This document shows, piece by piece, positions 26,595-34,958 of a stretch of 64,000 nucleotides of DNA. This DNA is from Roseburia intestinalis L1-82 (GTDB lineage Bacteria; Bacillota; Clostridia; Lachnospirales; Lachnospiraceae): contig NZ_LR027880.1 of the NCBI RefSeq assembly GCF_900537995.1, positions 1,620,001-1,684,000 of the forward strand, written 5' to 3'. The translations under genes were made by a program, and so were the position numbers. Numbering within the stretch: the stretch's first letter is position 1; every line of letters begins with the position of its first letter. The notes below the pieces were generated by a model. The model was given only the letters and a program-made list of their open reading frames with translations. It was not told where the DNA came from and made no database searches.

Positions 26595-28478
26595 ATGAAG
26601 CTGACCGGTATCCATATAAAAAATTTTAAAGCGATCCACGAGATGAAAATCGACAGTATCGAAAATGCATTGATTCTGGTAGGACAGAACAATACAGGAA
26701 AGACAACGATCTTAGAGGCGATCCGTGCGGCTTTTGGAGATTATCATATTTCTGCGGAAGATTTTGACGGTGACTGTGCCAACATTGAGATGGATCTGTC
26801 ATTAGAATTTTCCATTGAAGATTTAAAATGGCTGCATCAGAACGGCATAGTCAGCCAGTATAAAAGATATGAGACGTGGCTTGAGGATTTCTGTAAAAAG
26901 CTGCCATCATTTTCCGTGAACGAAGGAGAGTCAGGCGGTGTACTGCAGTTTACCTTTATCGCACACCGGGATGGCTGGGTGCGCTATCAGGATGGGGAGC
27001 ACAAAAATAATTCCTGTATCCCACAGGTGTTTCCGAAGATCTACTATCTGGATGCGGAGCGTGATCTAAACCAGCTGCAGGGCGACCTTTTAATGCTGCA
27101 GGAGGATGAACTGTTAAAACGAATGCGTGCGGACACCTGTATGTTCAATCAGGCAAAAAAATGCGGGCACTGCTTTTCGTGTATCGGTCTGATCGAGAAG
27201 AAAGCACCGGCAGAGCTGGATGCATTTGAGACAGCGAAACTTTTGGACTACAAGTTATACCAGTTAAATCTGGACGAGTTTGCGAGAAAAGTAAATCAGA
27301 ATTATAAAAAGAACGGCGGACAGGATGAGATCTTATACTCGATGAACCGGGATGTGGAGCGGATGTTAAAAGTTACGACCGAGATCCACAATCCGGCGCA
27401 GAACCTGACCAGACCGGTGGCAAAGATGGGAAAAGGCATGCGCAGTATTTACATGTTGTCGCTGCTTGAAACATATACGGGAACGGAAAGTCGGATCCCG
27501 AGCATTCTTATGATCGAGGATCCGGAGATATTTCTGCATCCGAAATTACAGAAAGTTTCCGGGGAGATTTTATACCGCCTGTCCAGAAAGAACCAGGTGA
27601 TCTTTTCCACGCACTCGCCAAATCTATTGGCGAACTTTAACAGCAGGCAGATCAGACAGATTGTTTTAGACGGAGAAGGATATTCGAAGATGTGTGAAAA
27701 GACGGATGTGAGTGCGATCCTCGAAGATCTCGGTTACACGGCAAGTGATCTGATGAATGTGAACTTTGTATTTATTGTGGAGGGGAAACAGGACAAGAGC
27801 CGCCTGCCGCTTCTGATCCGGAAATATTATTCGGAGACTTACGATGAGAGTGGAAAACTCTCAAGAATTGCGATCATCACGACAAACAGCTGTACCAACA
27901 TCAAGACTTACGCAAACCTGAAATATATGAACCAGATCTACCTGCGGGATCAGTTTCTGATGATACGCGACGGGGATGGAAAAGACCGTATGGAATTAGG
28001 GCGGCAGCTCTGTCGTTACTATGAGCAGCGGAATTTGGAGGATGTTGACACTCTGCCAAAGGTCCGGCCGGAAAATGTCCTGATTTTAAAATACTACTCA
28101 TTTGAAAACTATTTTTTCAACCCCAAAGTGATGACTGAACTTGGTGTGGTCGAATCTGAGGAGACATTTTATGAGACGCTGTTTGAAAAATGGAAGGAGT
28201 ATTTACACCGCCTTAGCAGCGGGAAACATCTGACGGAGGTGCTTGGATTTGAGATGCAGAGCATTTCTGATATCAAAGCACATATGGAAGAAATAAAAAT
28301 CTATTTGCGCGGACACAATCTGTATGATATTTTTTATGGAAGATACAAAGATCAGGAAGAGGAACTCTTAAAACGCTATATCGATCTTGCACCGCGGAAA
28401 GATTTTTCCGATATTTTAGATGCAATCGATCATTTTATTTATTTTGAGAGCAGAAAACGAGAAAGGGATACAAAGTGA
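26595..28478 (+). CDS. OLD-family ATP-dependent endonuclease (AAA plus TOPRIM)
   Basis: A 627-residue protein with an N-terminal SMC/RecF-like ATPase and a C-terminal TOPRIM nuclease domain. Seen: Walker A GQNNTGKTT (30-38), signature-like PVAKMGKGMRSIYMLSLLE (about 275), Walker B ILMIEDPEIFLHPKLQ (about 305), STHSPNLLANF (about 338), then TOPRIM glutamate FVFIVEGKQDKSRLPLL (about 395) and LMIRDGDGKDR (about 455). A CGHCFSC cysteine cluster near 196 is unusual and may bind metal. No UvrD-like helicase (GajB type) is adjacent, so it is a stand-alone class 1-like OLD. It is followed 1 bp later by a MATE transporter gene. Confidence 0.87.
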   Translation: MKLTGIHIKNFKAIHEMKIDSIENALILVGQNNTGKTTILEAIRAAFGDYHISAEDFDGDCANIEMDLSLEFSIEDLKWLHQNGIVSQYKRYETWLEDFCKKLPSFSVNEGESGGVLQFTFIAHRDGWVRYQDGEHKNNSCIPQVFPKIYYLDAERDLNQLQGDLLMLQEDELLKRMRADTCMFNQAKKCGHCFSCIGLIEKKAPAELDAFETAKLLDYKLYQLNLDEFARKVNQNYKKNGGQDEILYSMNRDVERMLKVTTEIHNPAQNLTRPVAKMGKGMRSIYMLSLLETYTGTESRIPSILMIEDPEIFLHPKLQKVSGEILYRLSRKNQVIFSTHSPNLLANFNSRQIRQIVLDGEGYSKMCEKTDVSAILEDLGYTASDLMNVNFVFIVEGKQDKSRLPLLIRKYYSETYDESGKLSRIAIITTNSCTNIKTYANLKYMNQIYLRDQFLMIRDGDGKDRMELGRQLCRYYEQRNLEDVDTLPKVRPENVLILKYYSFENYFFNPKVMTELGVVESEETFYETLFEKWKEYLHRLSSGKHLTEVLGFEMQSISDIKAHMEEIKIYLRGHNLYDIFYGRYKDQEEELLKRYIDLAPRKDFSDILDAIDHFIYFESRKRERDTK

Positions 28479-28479
28479 A

Positions 28480-29826
28480 ATGAAACGAAATGGTGCAAAT
28501 CTGACAGAAGGAAAGCCGGTCAAACTGATCCTGCAGTTTGCAATCCCGGTATTTTTGGGAAATCTGTTCCAGCTTTTTTATGGGCTGATTGACACAAAGA
28601 TTGTAGGCAGTACCCTTGGTGAGGGAGCGCTTGCGGCAGTCGGTTCCGTCTCGATCCTTTATAATCTGCTGACGGGATTTTTTAACGGTTTAACGCTTGG
28701 TTTTTCGGTCGTGACGGCAAGATATTTTGGGGCAGGGGACACGGAAAAATTAAAAAAGAGTGTTGCGGGAACGATTCTTTTAGGATTTGTGACGGCGGCG
28801 ATACTGGTGACCGGCGTATTTGTATTTTTACGTCCACTCCTTAGCATCATGCATGTGCCGGCAGAACAGAAAGAGATGGCATATACCTATATCAGCATCC
28901 TGGTGCTTGGGATGTTTGTGACACTTGCCTATAATATGTGTGCAAATGTATTGCGTGCGATCGGAGATTCCATGACACCGCTTATTTTTCTGATCCTTGC
29001 GGCGGTGTTAAATGTCATTCTGGACTATGTCTGTATTCTGGTATTTTCCATGGGTGTTGGCGGAGCCGCAGCGGCAACTGTGATCTCACAGGTGGTATCC
29101 GTGGTGCTCTGTGTGATCCATATCAAAAGACATTTCCCGATCCTTCAGGTGGAACGCAGACATTTTAAACTGGAAAAATCAGAAGTGCGTACGATGTTGT
29201 CCGGCGGGCTTTCCATGGGAATGATGTCAAGTCTTGTAAATCTTGGTACACTGATCTTACAGACCGGAATCAATACACTTGGAACTTCCGTGATCGTGGC
29301 ACATACTGCAGCACGAAAGGTTTTTGAAATATGGGGACTGCCGGTCACGGTGCTGGGAGCGACCATGGCAACCTACAGCGGACAGAATTATGGCGCTGGT
29401 AAATATGACAGGATTACTTCCGGCTTAAAGGCGGCGCTGATGCTTGGCTGTGGCTGGGCGGTGATGGTCATGATCATGGCATATACGATTTCTACCTGTC
29501 TGGTTGGCTTTATAGCGAGTACGCAAAATGCAGAAATTCTATACTGGGGAACAACGTATCTGCGGGTTGATATGTTGTTTGAGATGGTCTGTGTGTGGAT
29601 CGTGATCCTGCGCAACACGATGCAGGGAGTCGGAGATTATAAGACACCGATCTTTTCCAGCTTTCTGGAACTGGCATGTAAGATCGTGTTCACGGCGGTA
29701 TTCGTCCGGTATTTCGGTTACTGGGGCGTCATCTGGACAGAGCCGGTTACATGGATCATTATGGTGATACCGTTAATTGTCATGCTGAAAAAAAATCCTG
29801 TATTTCACCAAAAGAAGACAGCTTAG
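28480..29826 (+). CDS. MATE family efflux transporter
   Basis: A 448-residue membrane protein with 12 hydrophobic segments arranged as two six-helix halves, exporting organic cations or drugs in exchange for Na+ or H+. Typical sequences are LILQFAIPVFLGNLFQLFYGLIDTKIVG, GFFNGLTLGFSVVTARYFGAGD and, in the second half, GATMATYSGQNYGAGKYDRI. The ATG at 28480 lies directly after the OLD-nuclease stop. An upstream ATG at 28420 is inside that gene and is rejected. Substrate unknown. Confidence 0.9.
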   Translation: MKRNGANLTEGKPVKLILQFAIPVFLGNLFQLFYGLIDTKIVGSTLGEGALAAVGSVSILYNLLTGFFNGLTLGFSVVTARYFGAGDTEKLKKSVAGTILLGFVTAAILVTGVFVFLRPLLSIMHVPAEQKEMAYTYISILVLGMFVTLAYNMCANVLRAIGDSMTPLIFLILAAVLNVILDYVCILVFSMGVGGAAAATVISQVVSVVLCVIHIKRHFPILQVERRHFKLEKSEVRTMLSGGLSMGMMSSLVNLGTLILQTGINTLGTSVIVAHTAARKVFEIWGLPVTVLGATMATYSGQNYGAGKYDRITSGLKAALMLGCGWAVMVMIMAYTISTCLVGFIASTQNAEILYWGTTYLRVDMLFEMVCVWIVILRNTMQGVGDYKTPIFSSFLELACKIVFTAVFVRYFGYWGVIWTEPVTWIIMVIPLIVMLKKNPVFHQKKTA

Positions 29827-29907
29827 AAAACATCAGTAGAATCGAAAAAACAGCAATTCGCATGGGAATATATCTCAGCAGCAAGTTGCTCAGAAACGAG
29901 GAATATT

Positions 29908-30762
29908 ATGAAAAAACAAGTGAACTATATAGAGATTGCGAAAGAAACCGTGATACTGACGGCAGCGGTGGCAGTCATTGCGGCTGCAGTGTATTTCTTT
30001 TTGGTGCCAAGCCATGCGTCAGTCAGCAGTATTTCCGGTCTTGGAATCGTGCTTTCTAATTTTATTCCACTGCCGTTATCGGCAATCACCATGATTTTAA
30101 ATGTGGTGCTTCTGGTCATCGGATTTTTTACCTGTGGAAGGGAATTTGGGGTAAAGACCGTTTATACCAGCATTATGCTCCCCGTGTTTTTAGGGATATT
30201 TGAAATGGTTTTCCCGAATCTTGGATCACTGACGGACAGCCAGGAGTTAGATGTGCTGTGTTATATTTTAGTGGTCAGTGTGGGACTCAGTATTTTATTT
30301 AACCGCAATGCATCCTCCGGCGGACTTGATATCGTTGCGAAGATCATGAATAAATATCTGCATATGGATCTTGGGCGTGCAATGTCCTTATCGGGGATGT
30401 GTGTTGCACTTTCAGCAGCTTTCGTTTATGATAAAAAAACAGTGGTACTCAGTATTTTGGGAACCTATTTTAATGGGATCGTTTTAGATCATTTTATTTT
30501 TGATCATAATATCAAACGCCGTGTGTGTATCATTACGGAAAAAGAGGAGGAACTCCGCAATTTTATCCTCAATGATCTTCATAGCGGGGCGACGATCTAT
30601 GAATCCATCGGTGCTTATAATATGCAGAAAAGAAACGAGATCATTACCATCGTGGACAAGAACGAGTATCAGAAATTGATGAATTATATGAATCATGAAG
30701 ATCCGAAAGCATTTATTACAGTGTATCATGTGTCGGATATCAGGTATCAGCCGAAAGGGTAA
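29908..30762 (+). CDS. YitT family membrane protein (DUF161/DUF2179)
   Basis: A 284-residue protein with five to six membrane helices in the first 190 residues (GLGIVLSNFIPLPLSAITMILNV; FNRNASSGGLDIVAKIMNKYL, the family's glycine-rich signature) and a soluble DUF2179 domain at the C-terminus (FDHNIKRRVCIITEKEEELRNFILNDLHSGATIYESIGAYN, and AFITVYHVSDI). Family function is not established; proposed roles are in ion or small-molecule transport. GAGGAAT precedes the ATG. Ends just before a diguanylate cyclase gene. Confidence 0.88.
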   Translation: MKKQVNYIEIAKETVILTAAVAVIAAAVYFFLVPSHASVSSISGLGIVLSNFIPLPLSAITMILNVVLLVIGFFTCGREFGVKTVYTSIMLPVFLGIFEMVFPNLGSLTDSQELDVLCYILVVSVGLSILFNRNASSGGLDIVAKIMNKYLHMDLGRAMSLSGMCVALSAAFVYDKKTVVLSILGTYFNGIVLDHFIFDHNIKRRVCIITEKEEELRNFILNDLHSGATIYESIGAYNMQKRNEIITIVDKNEYQKLMNYMNHEDPKAFITVYHVSDIRYQPKG

Positions 30763-30772
30763 GGTGCAGTCA

Positions 30773-31912
30773 GTGGAAAAATGGAGTATGACCATACACA
30801 GGTTATTCAGTAAAGATCCAAACGATGAAGAGGAGAACGTGACGCAAAATATTTATGTATTCCGGTTTATACTGTTTTGCATTATCGTTTACTCATTTGA
30901 GATGCTGTTAAACAGTGTTGATATTTTTATCGTTGACAAGACGATTTTTACAAGAGGGTATGTTACAGGATGTCTGTTTGCAGCTGTATATGTTTTGATT
31001 TTACTGCATCTTGGACTGGAGCATCCGCTGACGAAGTATGTCAGTATTACGGCGGTCAGCCTTATCATCATGGCTGCGAGTGTGTCCTTAACCTATCATA
31101 TGATCATTATTATTATGATGCCGATCATCATAGCCGGTATGTACACGTCAAAGCAACTGTCCATATATACGTTTGTACTTACAGTGCTTTCCATTATTAT
31201 CAGTACCTATGCAGGATATTATTATGGTGTGTGCGATGCCAATATGGTGCTTCTGACAACTACTTCTATGAATCATCTGGTTGAAAATGGAACTTTTTTA
31301 CTGAATCAGGTAAATGAAAATCCGGGAGTCACGCTTGCACTGTATTATGTGCTGCCGCGCTGTCTGATGGCAATGGCGTTTGTCTAAGTATCCAACATTG
31401 TAAATCAGGTAATCCGAAAATCACTGAAAAATGCGATGAAGATGGAAGAGAAGGCAGCGACGGATGAGATGACAGGGCTATACAATAAAAACAAGCTGCT
31501 TGCGACCATTGAGAAAAAAACATATGATTACCAGCAGGTTGCCATCGTTTACTGGGACATTAACCGTTTGAAATATGTAAACGATACATACGGACATTTT
31601 GCCGGAGATCAGATGATCGTAAAAGTGGCACAGTCAATACGGATTGCTTTAGGAGATGCAGGGATGGCATTCCGGTATGGTGGAGATGAAATGCTTGCGC
31701 TCATTCCGGGAGGAACCGGCGAAACTGCGGAAAAGATGATAAAAACCTGGAAACAGACACTTGCAGCGGTACAGGTGGACTGTGAGATACCGATCTCAGC
31801 GGCGGTTGGATATGCCATCGGCGAGCATGAAAAGTTAAAAAATGTGATTGCAGAGGCGGACAGAAATATGTATGCATGCAAACATGCAGGCAGAAATTCA
31901 ACTGAAAAATAA
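30773..31912 (+). pseudogene. Membrane-anchored GGDEF diguanylate cyclase split by an in-frame TAA
   Basis: The first part, from a likely GTG at 30773 to TAA at 31385-31387, encodes a basic N-terminus and about six membrane helices. The same frame goes on past the stop and, from about 31436, encodes a GGDEF domain: TDEMTGLYNKNKLLATI, VYWDINRLKYVNDTYGHFAGDQ, FRYGGDEMLALIPG. The active loop is GGDEM instead of GGDEF, which some active cyclases share. A single base change would rejoin the two parts. As it stands the sensor is cut from the cyclase; a soluble GGDEF protein could still start at the ATG at 31436, though no good ribosome site precedes it. Confidence 0.75.
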
Positions 31913-31928
31913 AAATTTAAAAAAATTC

Positions 31929-31959
31929 TTGACTTGAAGTCCACTTCATGGACTATACT
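31929..31959 (+). promoter_or_regulatory. MerR-type promoter/operator
   Basis: TTGACT (31929-31934) and TATACT (31954-31959) are 19 bp apart, and AGTCCA-CTTCA-TGGACT forms a dyad in the spacer. The long spacer with central dyad is the hallmark of promoters activated by MerR-family regulators. No merR-like gene is next to it. Confidence 0.7.
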
Positions 31960-31983
31960 CTTCGAAAAAAGGAGGTAATGTTC

Positions 31984-32166
31984 ATGATGACAGAAAAAAT
32001 GATAACATTAAATAATGGTGTGGAAATCCCACAGCTTGCACTTGGAACATGGATTGTTGATGATAATAAGGTTGCGGAACCGGTGAAGACAGCGATCCGT
32101 TTAGGATACCGTCATGTCGACACGGCACAGGCATATGCAAATGAAGTGATATGTTGTGAAGTGTAG
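31984..32166 (+). pseudogene. Aldo/keto reductase, truncated after the N-terminal part
   Basis: From ATG 31984 (GGAGG at 31971-31975) the frame encodes the start of an aldo/keto reductase: LNNGVEIPQLALGTWIVDD, KTAIRLGYRHVDTAQAYANE, with the catalytic Asp and Tyr of the NADPH-dependent oxidoreductase fold. Homology ends at NE near 32145; the next residues VICCEV and stop are foreign. About 220 residues are missing and were not found elsewhere in the window. The join marks the left border of an inserted element. Confidence 0.82.
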
Positions 32167-32417
32167 ATGTCAGATTTCCCAAAACAGTGTTGTTTAGCGG
32201 AAACCTCCATCTGCTAGTCAAATGCAAGCATTTGACTCTCGCGACATTCGCCAAATTGACACGCCAGCGTGTCAGCTAGGCTCATTGTTCGCGGATATAA
32301 CACAACATAGGCGGCTGGCTCATTTGTGGTAAATGATAGATTGCAGATGTTGTATTAAGAAGGTGATACTCTTTTAATCGAAACTGTAAACATTTAGCAC
32401 AAAGGAAGGAGCAGCGT
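32167..32417 (+). repeat. Left-end noncoding region of a TnpV/TnpW-type element
   Basis: This 250-bp stretch has no gene. It contains two compact hairpins, CAAATGC-AA-GCATTTG and GACACGC-CA-GCGTGTC, followed by a segment (ATAACACAACATAGGCGGCT) and a purine-rich site that I recognise as the sequence usually found before tnpV in Lachnospiraceae transposons. Confidence 0.5.
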
Positions 32418-32771
32418 ATGGAGTTAACATATCATTGAGAAGGCGATGTAGTGATTCCAGATTTGGAATTGGAAGATGGAAGCAATTATCAGATTGGCAA
32501 ATATGGCAAAATGCGACAGAGGTATTTGTTTGAAAATCATCATGCCATGTATACACATCTGGTTCTTACGGAAAAATTGTGGAAACATTTGGAAGAAGTA
32601 GATATGGAATACAATGACATGATGGATATGCTTACGGTAAGAATGGCTGAGCGTGAAGGTGTGACGGAGCATCTGAAGTCAGTAGATCAGCTCGGATGGG
32701 TGCGGAAGATGAATAACATCCGGAGCAGAGCAGAGGAAGTAGTGTTGCATGATCTGATTTATATGGATTAA
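32418..32771 (+). pseudogene. tnpV: Transposon-encoded protein TnpV with premature stop
   Basis: The natural start is the ATG at 32418 (AAGGAAGGAG upstream) giving MELTYH, the usual TnpV beginning, but codon 7 is TGA (32436-32438). The frame then continues without break: VIPDLELEDGSNYQIGKYGK, RYLFENHHAMYTHLVLTEKL, AEREGVTEHLKSVDQLGWVR and MNNIRSRAEEVVLHDLIY, all typical of TnpV. A GTG at 32451 could restart translation, losing 11 residues. TnpV is a small accessory protein of Tn4451-like elements of unknown function. Confidence 0.8.
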
Positions 32772-32775
32772 AAAT

Positions 32776-32810
32776 AGCGGGAAATCTTAACTGGTTTCCC
32801 GCTGTTTGGC
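32776..32810 (+). terminator. Terminator after tnpV
   Basis: AGCGGGAAA (32776-32784) and TTTCCCGCT (32795-32803) form a 9-bp stem followed by GTTTGG; it directly follows the tnpV frame. Confidence 0.6.
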
Positions 32811-32937
32811 ATATGAAAAAGTTCATAGAAAATTCAGTTGATTCCGTAAAGTTCCTCGCTTATAATGATATTGAGGCAGAGAGCCTTTTGCAGAATCTTA
32901 GAAGTGTTATGCACAATACAAAAGGAGGGATGCCGAC

Positions 32938-33891
32938 TTGAATACAGAAATAGCAAATGCTGTGAATGCAGCAGGAGATAAGGCACAATATGATACTCGT
33001 GTTAAAAGGTTACTGGCACAGAAGAGTATATTAGCACATATTCTGGTGAAAACAGTCGATGAATTTAAAGGAATGAAGCCGGAAGATGTTGTAAAATATA
33101 TCGAAGGCGAACCGAGTATTAGCGTTGTTCCGGTTGAGCCGGGATTAGCAAATATGGAAAAAACAGATGCTACAGGACAGCGTATTGTAGGTCTTAATAC
33201 AGAAAATGCTGAAATTAATGAAGGATTAGTCAGATTTGATATTATTTTTTATGTCCGCATGCCATCCATAGTTGGCAGGAAAAATGGACTTTCGCAGATT
33301 ATTGTGAATATTGAGGCTCAGAAGGATGAGCCGACGGAATATAAAATTTTAAATCGGGCAATCTTTTATGTGAGCAGGCTGATTTCGTCACAAAAGGAAA
33401 GAGATTTTGTAAATACTAACTACGATGACATTAAGCAGGTATTCAGCATATGGATATGTATGAACATGGATGATAACAGCCTAAGCCATATCCATTTGAC
33501 AAAAGATGAGATGTTAAAACCATGTAACTGGAAAGGTAATCTCGATCTGTTAAACATTGTGTTAATAGGAATCACAAATGAGATTCCGGAACATGATGAA
33601 AAATATGAAATGCACCGCCTGATTGGGGCTTTGCTTTCGAGTGAACTGAAAGAACAGGAAAAATTGGATATTATAGAACATGAATATAATATTCCAATCA
33701 GTCAAGAATTTAGAGAGGATGTGAGCATTATGTGTAATCTGAGTCAGGGTATTGAAGATAAAGCAATTGCTAAAATTGTGATGAATATGTATAAAATAGG
33801 TTATACACCAAATCAGATAGCAGATGCTGTTGGTGTGAGTGTTGATGAAGTTGAGGCGATTATTAAGAAAAAAGAGCCTGCAATGGCGTAA
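32938..33891 (+). CDS. Rpn family PD-(D/E)XK nuclease/transposase-like protein
   Basis: A 317-residue protein starting with TTG, AAAGGAGGG upstream. The nuclease core is seen as GLVRFDIIFYVRMP followed by SQIIVNIEAQKDE, i.e. D...ExQ, at about residues 98-127, as in Rpn (recombination-promoting nuclease) and PF12784-like proteins. The C-terminal third carries an alpha-helical region ending in a helix-turn-helix-like YTPNQIADAVGVSVDEVEAIIKK. Rpn proteins cut DNA and raise RecA-independent gene transfer. It lies between tnpV and the recombinase and has its own terminator. A 24-bp exact copy of its start region is found at 54797-54820. Confidence 0.8.
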   Translation: MNTEIANAVNAAGDKAQYDTRVKRLLAQKSILAHILVKTVDEFKGMKPEDVVKYIEGEPSISVVPVEPGLANMEKTDATGQRIVGLNTENAEINEGLVRFDIIFYVRMPSIVGRKNGLSQIIVNIEAQKDEPTEYKILNRAIFYVSRLISSQKERDFVNTNYDDIKQVFSIWICMNMDDNSLSHIHLTKDEMLKPCNWKGNLDLLNIVLIGITNEIPEHDEKYEMHRLIGALLSSELKEQEKLDIIEHEYNIPISQEFREDVSIMCNLSQGIEDKAIAKIVMNMYKIGYTPNQIADAVGVSVDEVEAIIKKKEPAMA

Positions 33892-33919
33892 GCTTTATTA
33901 ACCAAAAAGATCTAAAAAT

Positions 33920-33968
33920 AAGACGGCAAATCGTCAACAAGTTGTTGATGATTTGCCGTCTTTGTTTG
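33920..33968. terminator. Strong bidirectional terminator
   Basis: A 20-21 bp stem with a single G-T mismatch, from AAGACGGCAAATC (33920) to GATTTGCCGTCTT (33962), followed by TGTTTG. It separates the Rpn-type gene from the convergent zinc-finger gene. Confidence 0.85.
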
Positions 33969-33978
33969 TATATAGGGG

Positions 33979-34491
33979 CTATTCCTCTTTTTTCTTAGCC
34001 CTTGTCTTATAGACATTATACTGATTCTTGCATTTCGGAGAGCAGAACTCATTTCCCTTACGGCTTGCGATAAATGCCCTGCCACAGTGCTTACACAGCT
34101 TCATATCGCAGTCAGAATCCGTAAGCATAAAAGAAAAGCACATCTGGATCATGACGAGCAGGGAATGGAAGTTCCATACGATGACCGGGGCATTTTCCGC
34201 TAATGAGATATGGTAAGTCGGGGATATTCCGCCAAATGCAGACATACCCTGACGATACAGGTTTTTTGTCTGTTCATCAAGACTGTCGTAGTCCATATAA
34301 TATAAGAAACTTGTGGTAAAGGTAAATGCCCAATTTGCAAATTCTTCCTCGGTTCGTGCACTTTCTTCAAGACGGCTGATTGCCAATGCACGGGCTTCCC
34401 TGTGCAGCATAGTTTTCTCACTGGAAGAATCGTTGTATGCCGGTATTAAGTTTTGTTTGCGGAAAGCTTTTAGTTCCTCATATTTTGGCAA
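33979..34491 (-). CDS. Zinc-ribbon protein of unknown function
   Basis: A 170-residue protein starting at TTG 34491 (AAGGA nine bases upstream). The last 50 residues hold a four-cysteine zinc ribbon, CKHCGRAFIASRKGNEFCSPKC, of the CGNR-like type found in DNA-binding or ribosome-linked proteins; the first 120 residues are helical with a hydrophobic patch VIVWNFHSLLVMIQMCFSF. Similar zinc-ribbon proteins occur beside TnpX-type elements. The N-terminus seems short, and the gene may be a truncated copy of a longer protein. Confidence 0.6.
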   Translation of the reverse strand: MPKYEELKAFRKQNLIPAYNDSSSEKTMLHREARALAISRLEESARTEEEFANWAFTFTTSFLYYMDYDSLDEQTKNLYRQGMSAFGGISPTYHISLAENAPVIVWNFHSLLVMIQMCFSFMLTDSDCDMKLCKHCGRAFIASRKGNEFCSPKCKNQYNVYKTRAKKKEE

Positions 34492-34715
34492 TTTAATCAG
34501 TCCTTAAAAATTTTTTCAAAAATAATTTCAAAACACTTCCGATTTTGTAGCCGTATTTCTCCTATTAGTGAAGAGAGTAATCCTTTTTATCACTAAAGTA
34601 ATTACAGAAAGGAGCAAAAAGGCTATGAAGTATGGATAAACAAAAGCTTCGGTTACACGAAGCGGAAGCATGAAACAATTATAATTTTTATCAGAGAGAA
34701 AGGCAAGGATTGATT

Positions 34716-34958
34716 ATGGAGGCAGAAAAACTAAATAATGGCGATAGAAAGTCCGGCTCATGTGAAGCTGGATTTTCTTATCGCAGGATTGGTGGGACAG
34801 TTTACAAAATCAGGGTATTAACGAGTGAAAACAGTATAGATACCTTTTCGGACAAGATTTCCCACATTATTTCAAGAGAGGTGCTGACAGAGAAAGCGGA
34901 TTATGATAAGATAGAGCTACCACAAATAAGTCAGTTGCCGGAAGGGAGTTCGGCATGA
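34716..34958 (+). CDS. tnpW: Transposon-encoded protein TnpW
   Basis: An 80-residue protein with the TnpW features FSYRRIGGTVYKIRVLTSEN followed by DTFSDKISHIISREV. It starts at ATG 34716 with AAGGA before it; a TTG at 34710 is also possible. It overlaps the start of the recombinase gene by 4 bp, as in Tn4451/TnpX-like elements, where it is an accessory of unknown role. Confidence 0.82.
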   Translation: MEAEKLNNGDRKSGSCEAGFSYRRIGGTVYKIRVLTSENSIDTFSDKISHIISREVLTEKADYDKIELPQISQLPEGSSA

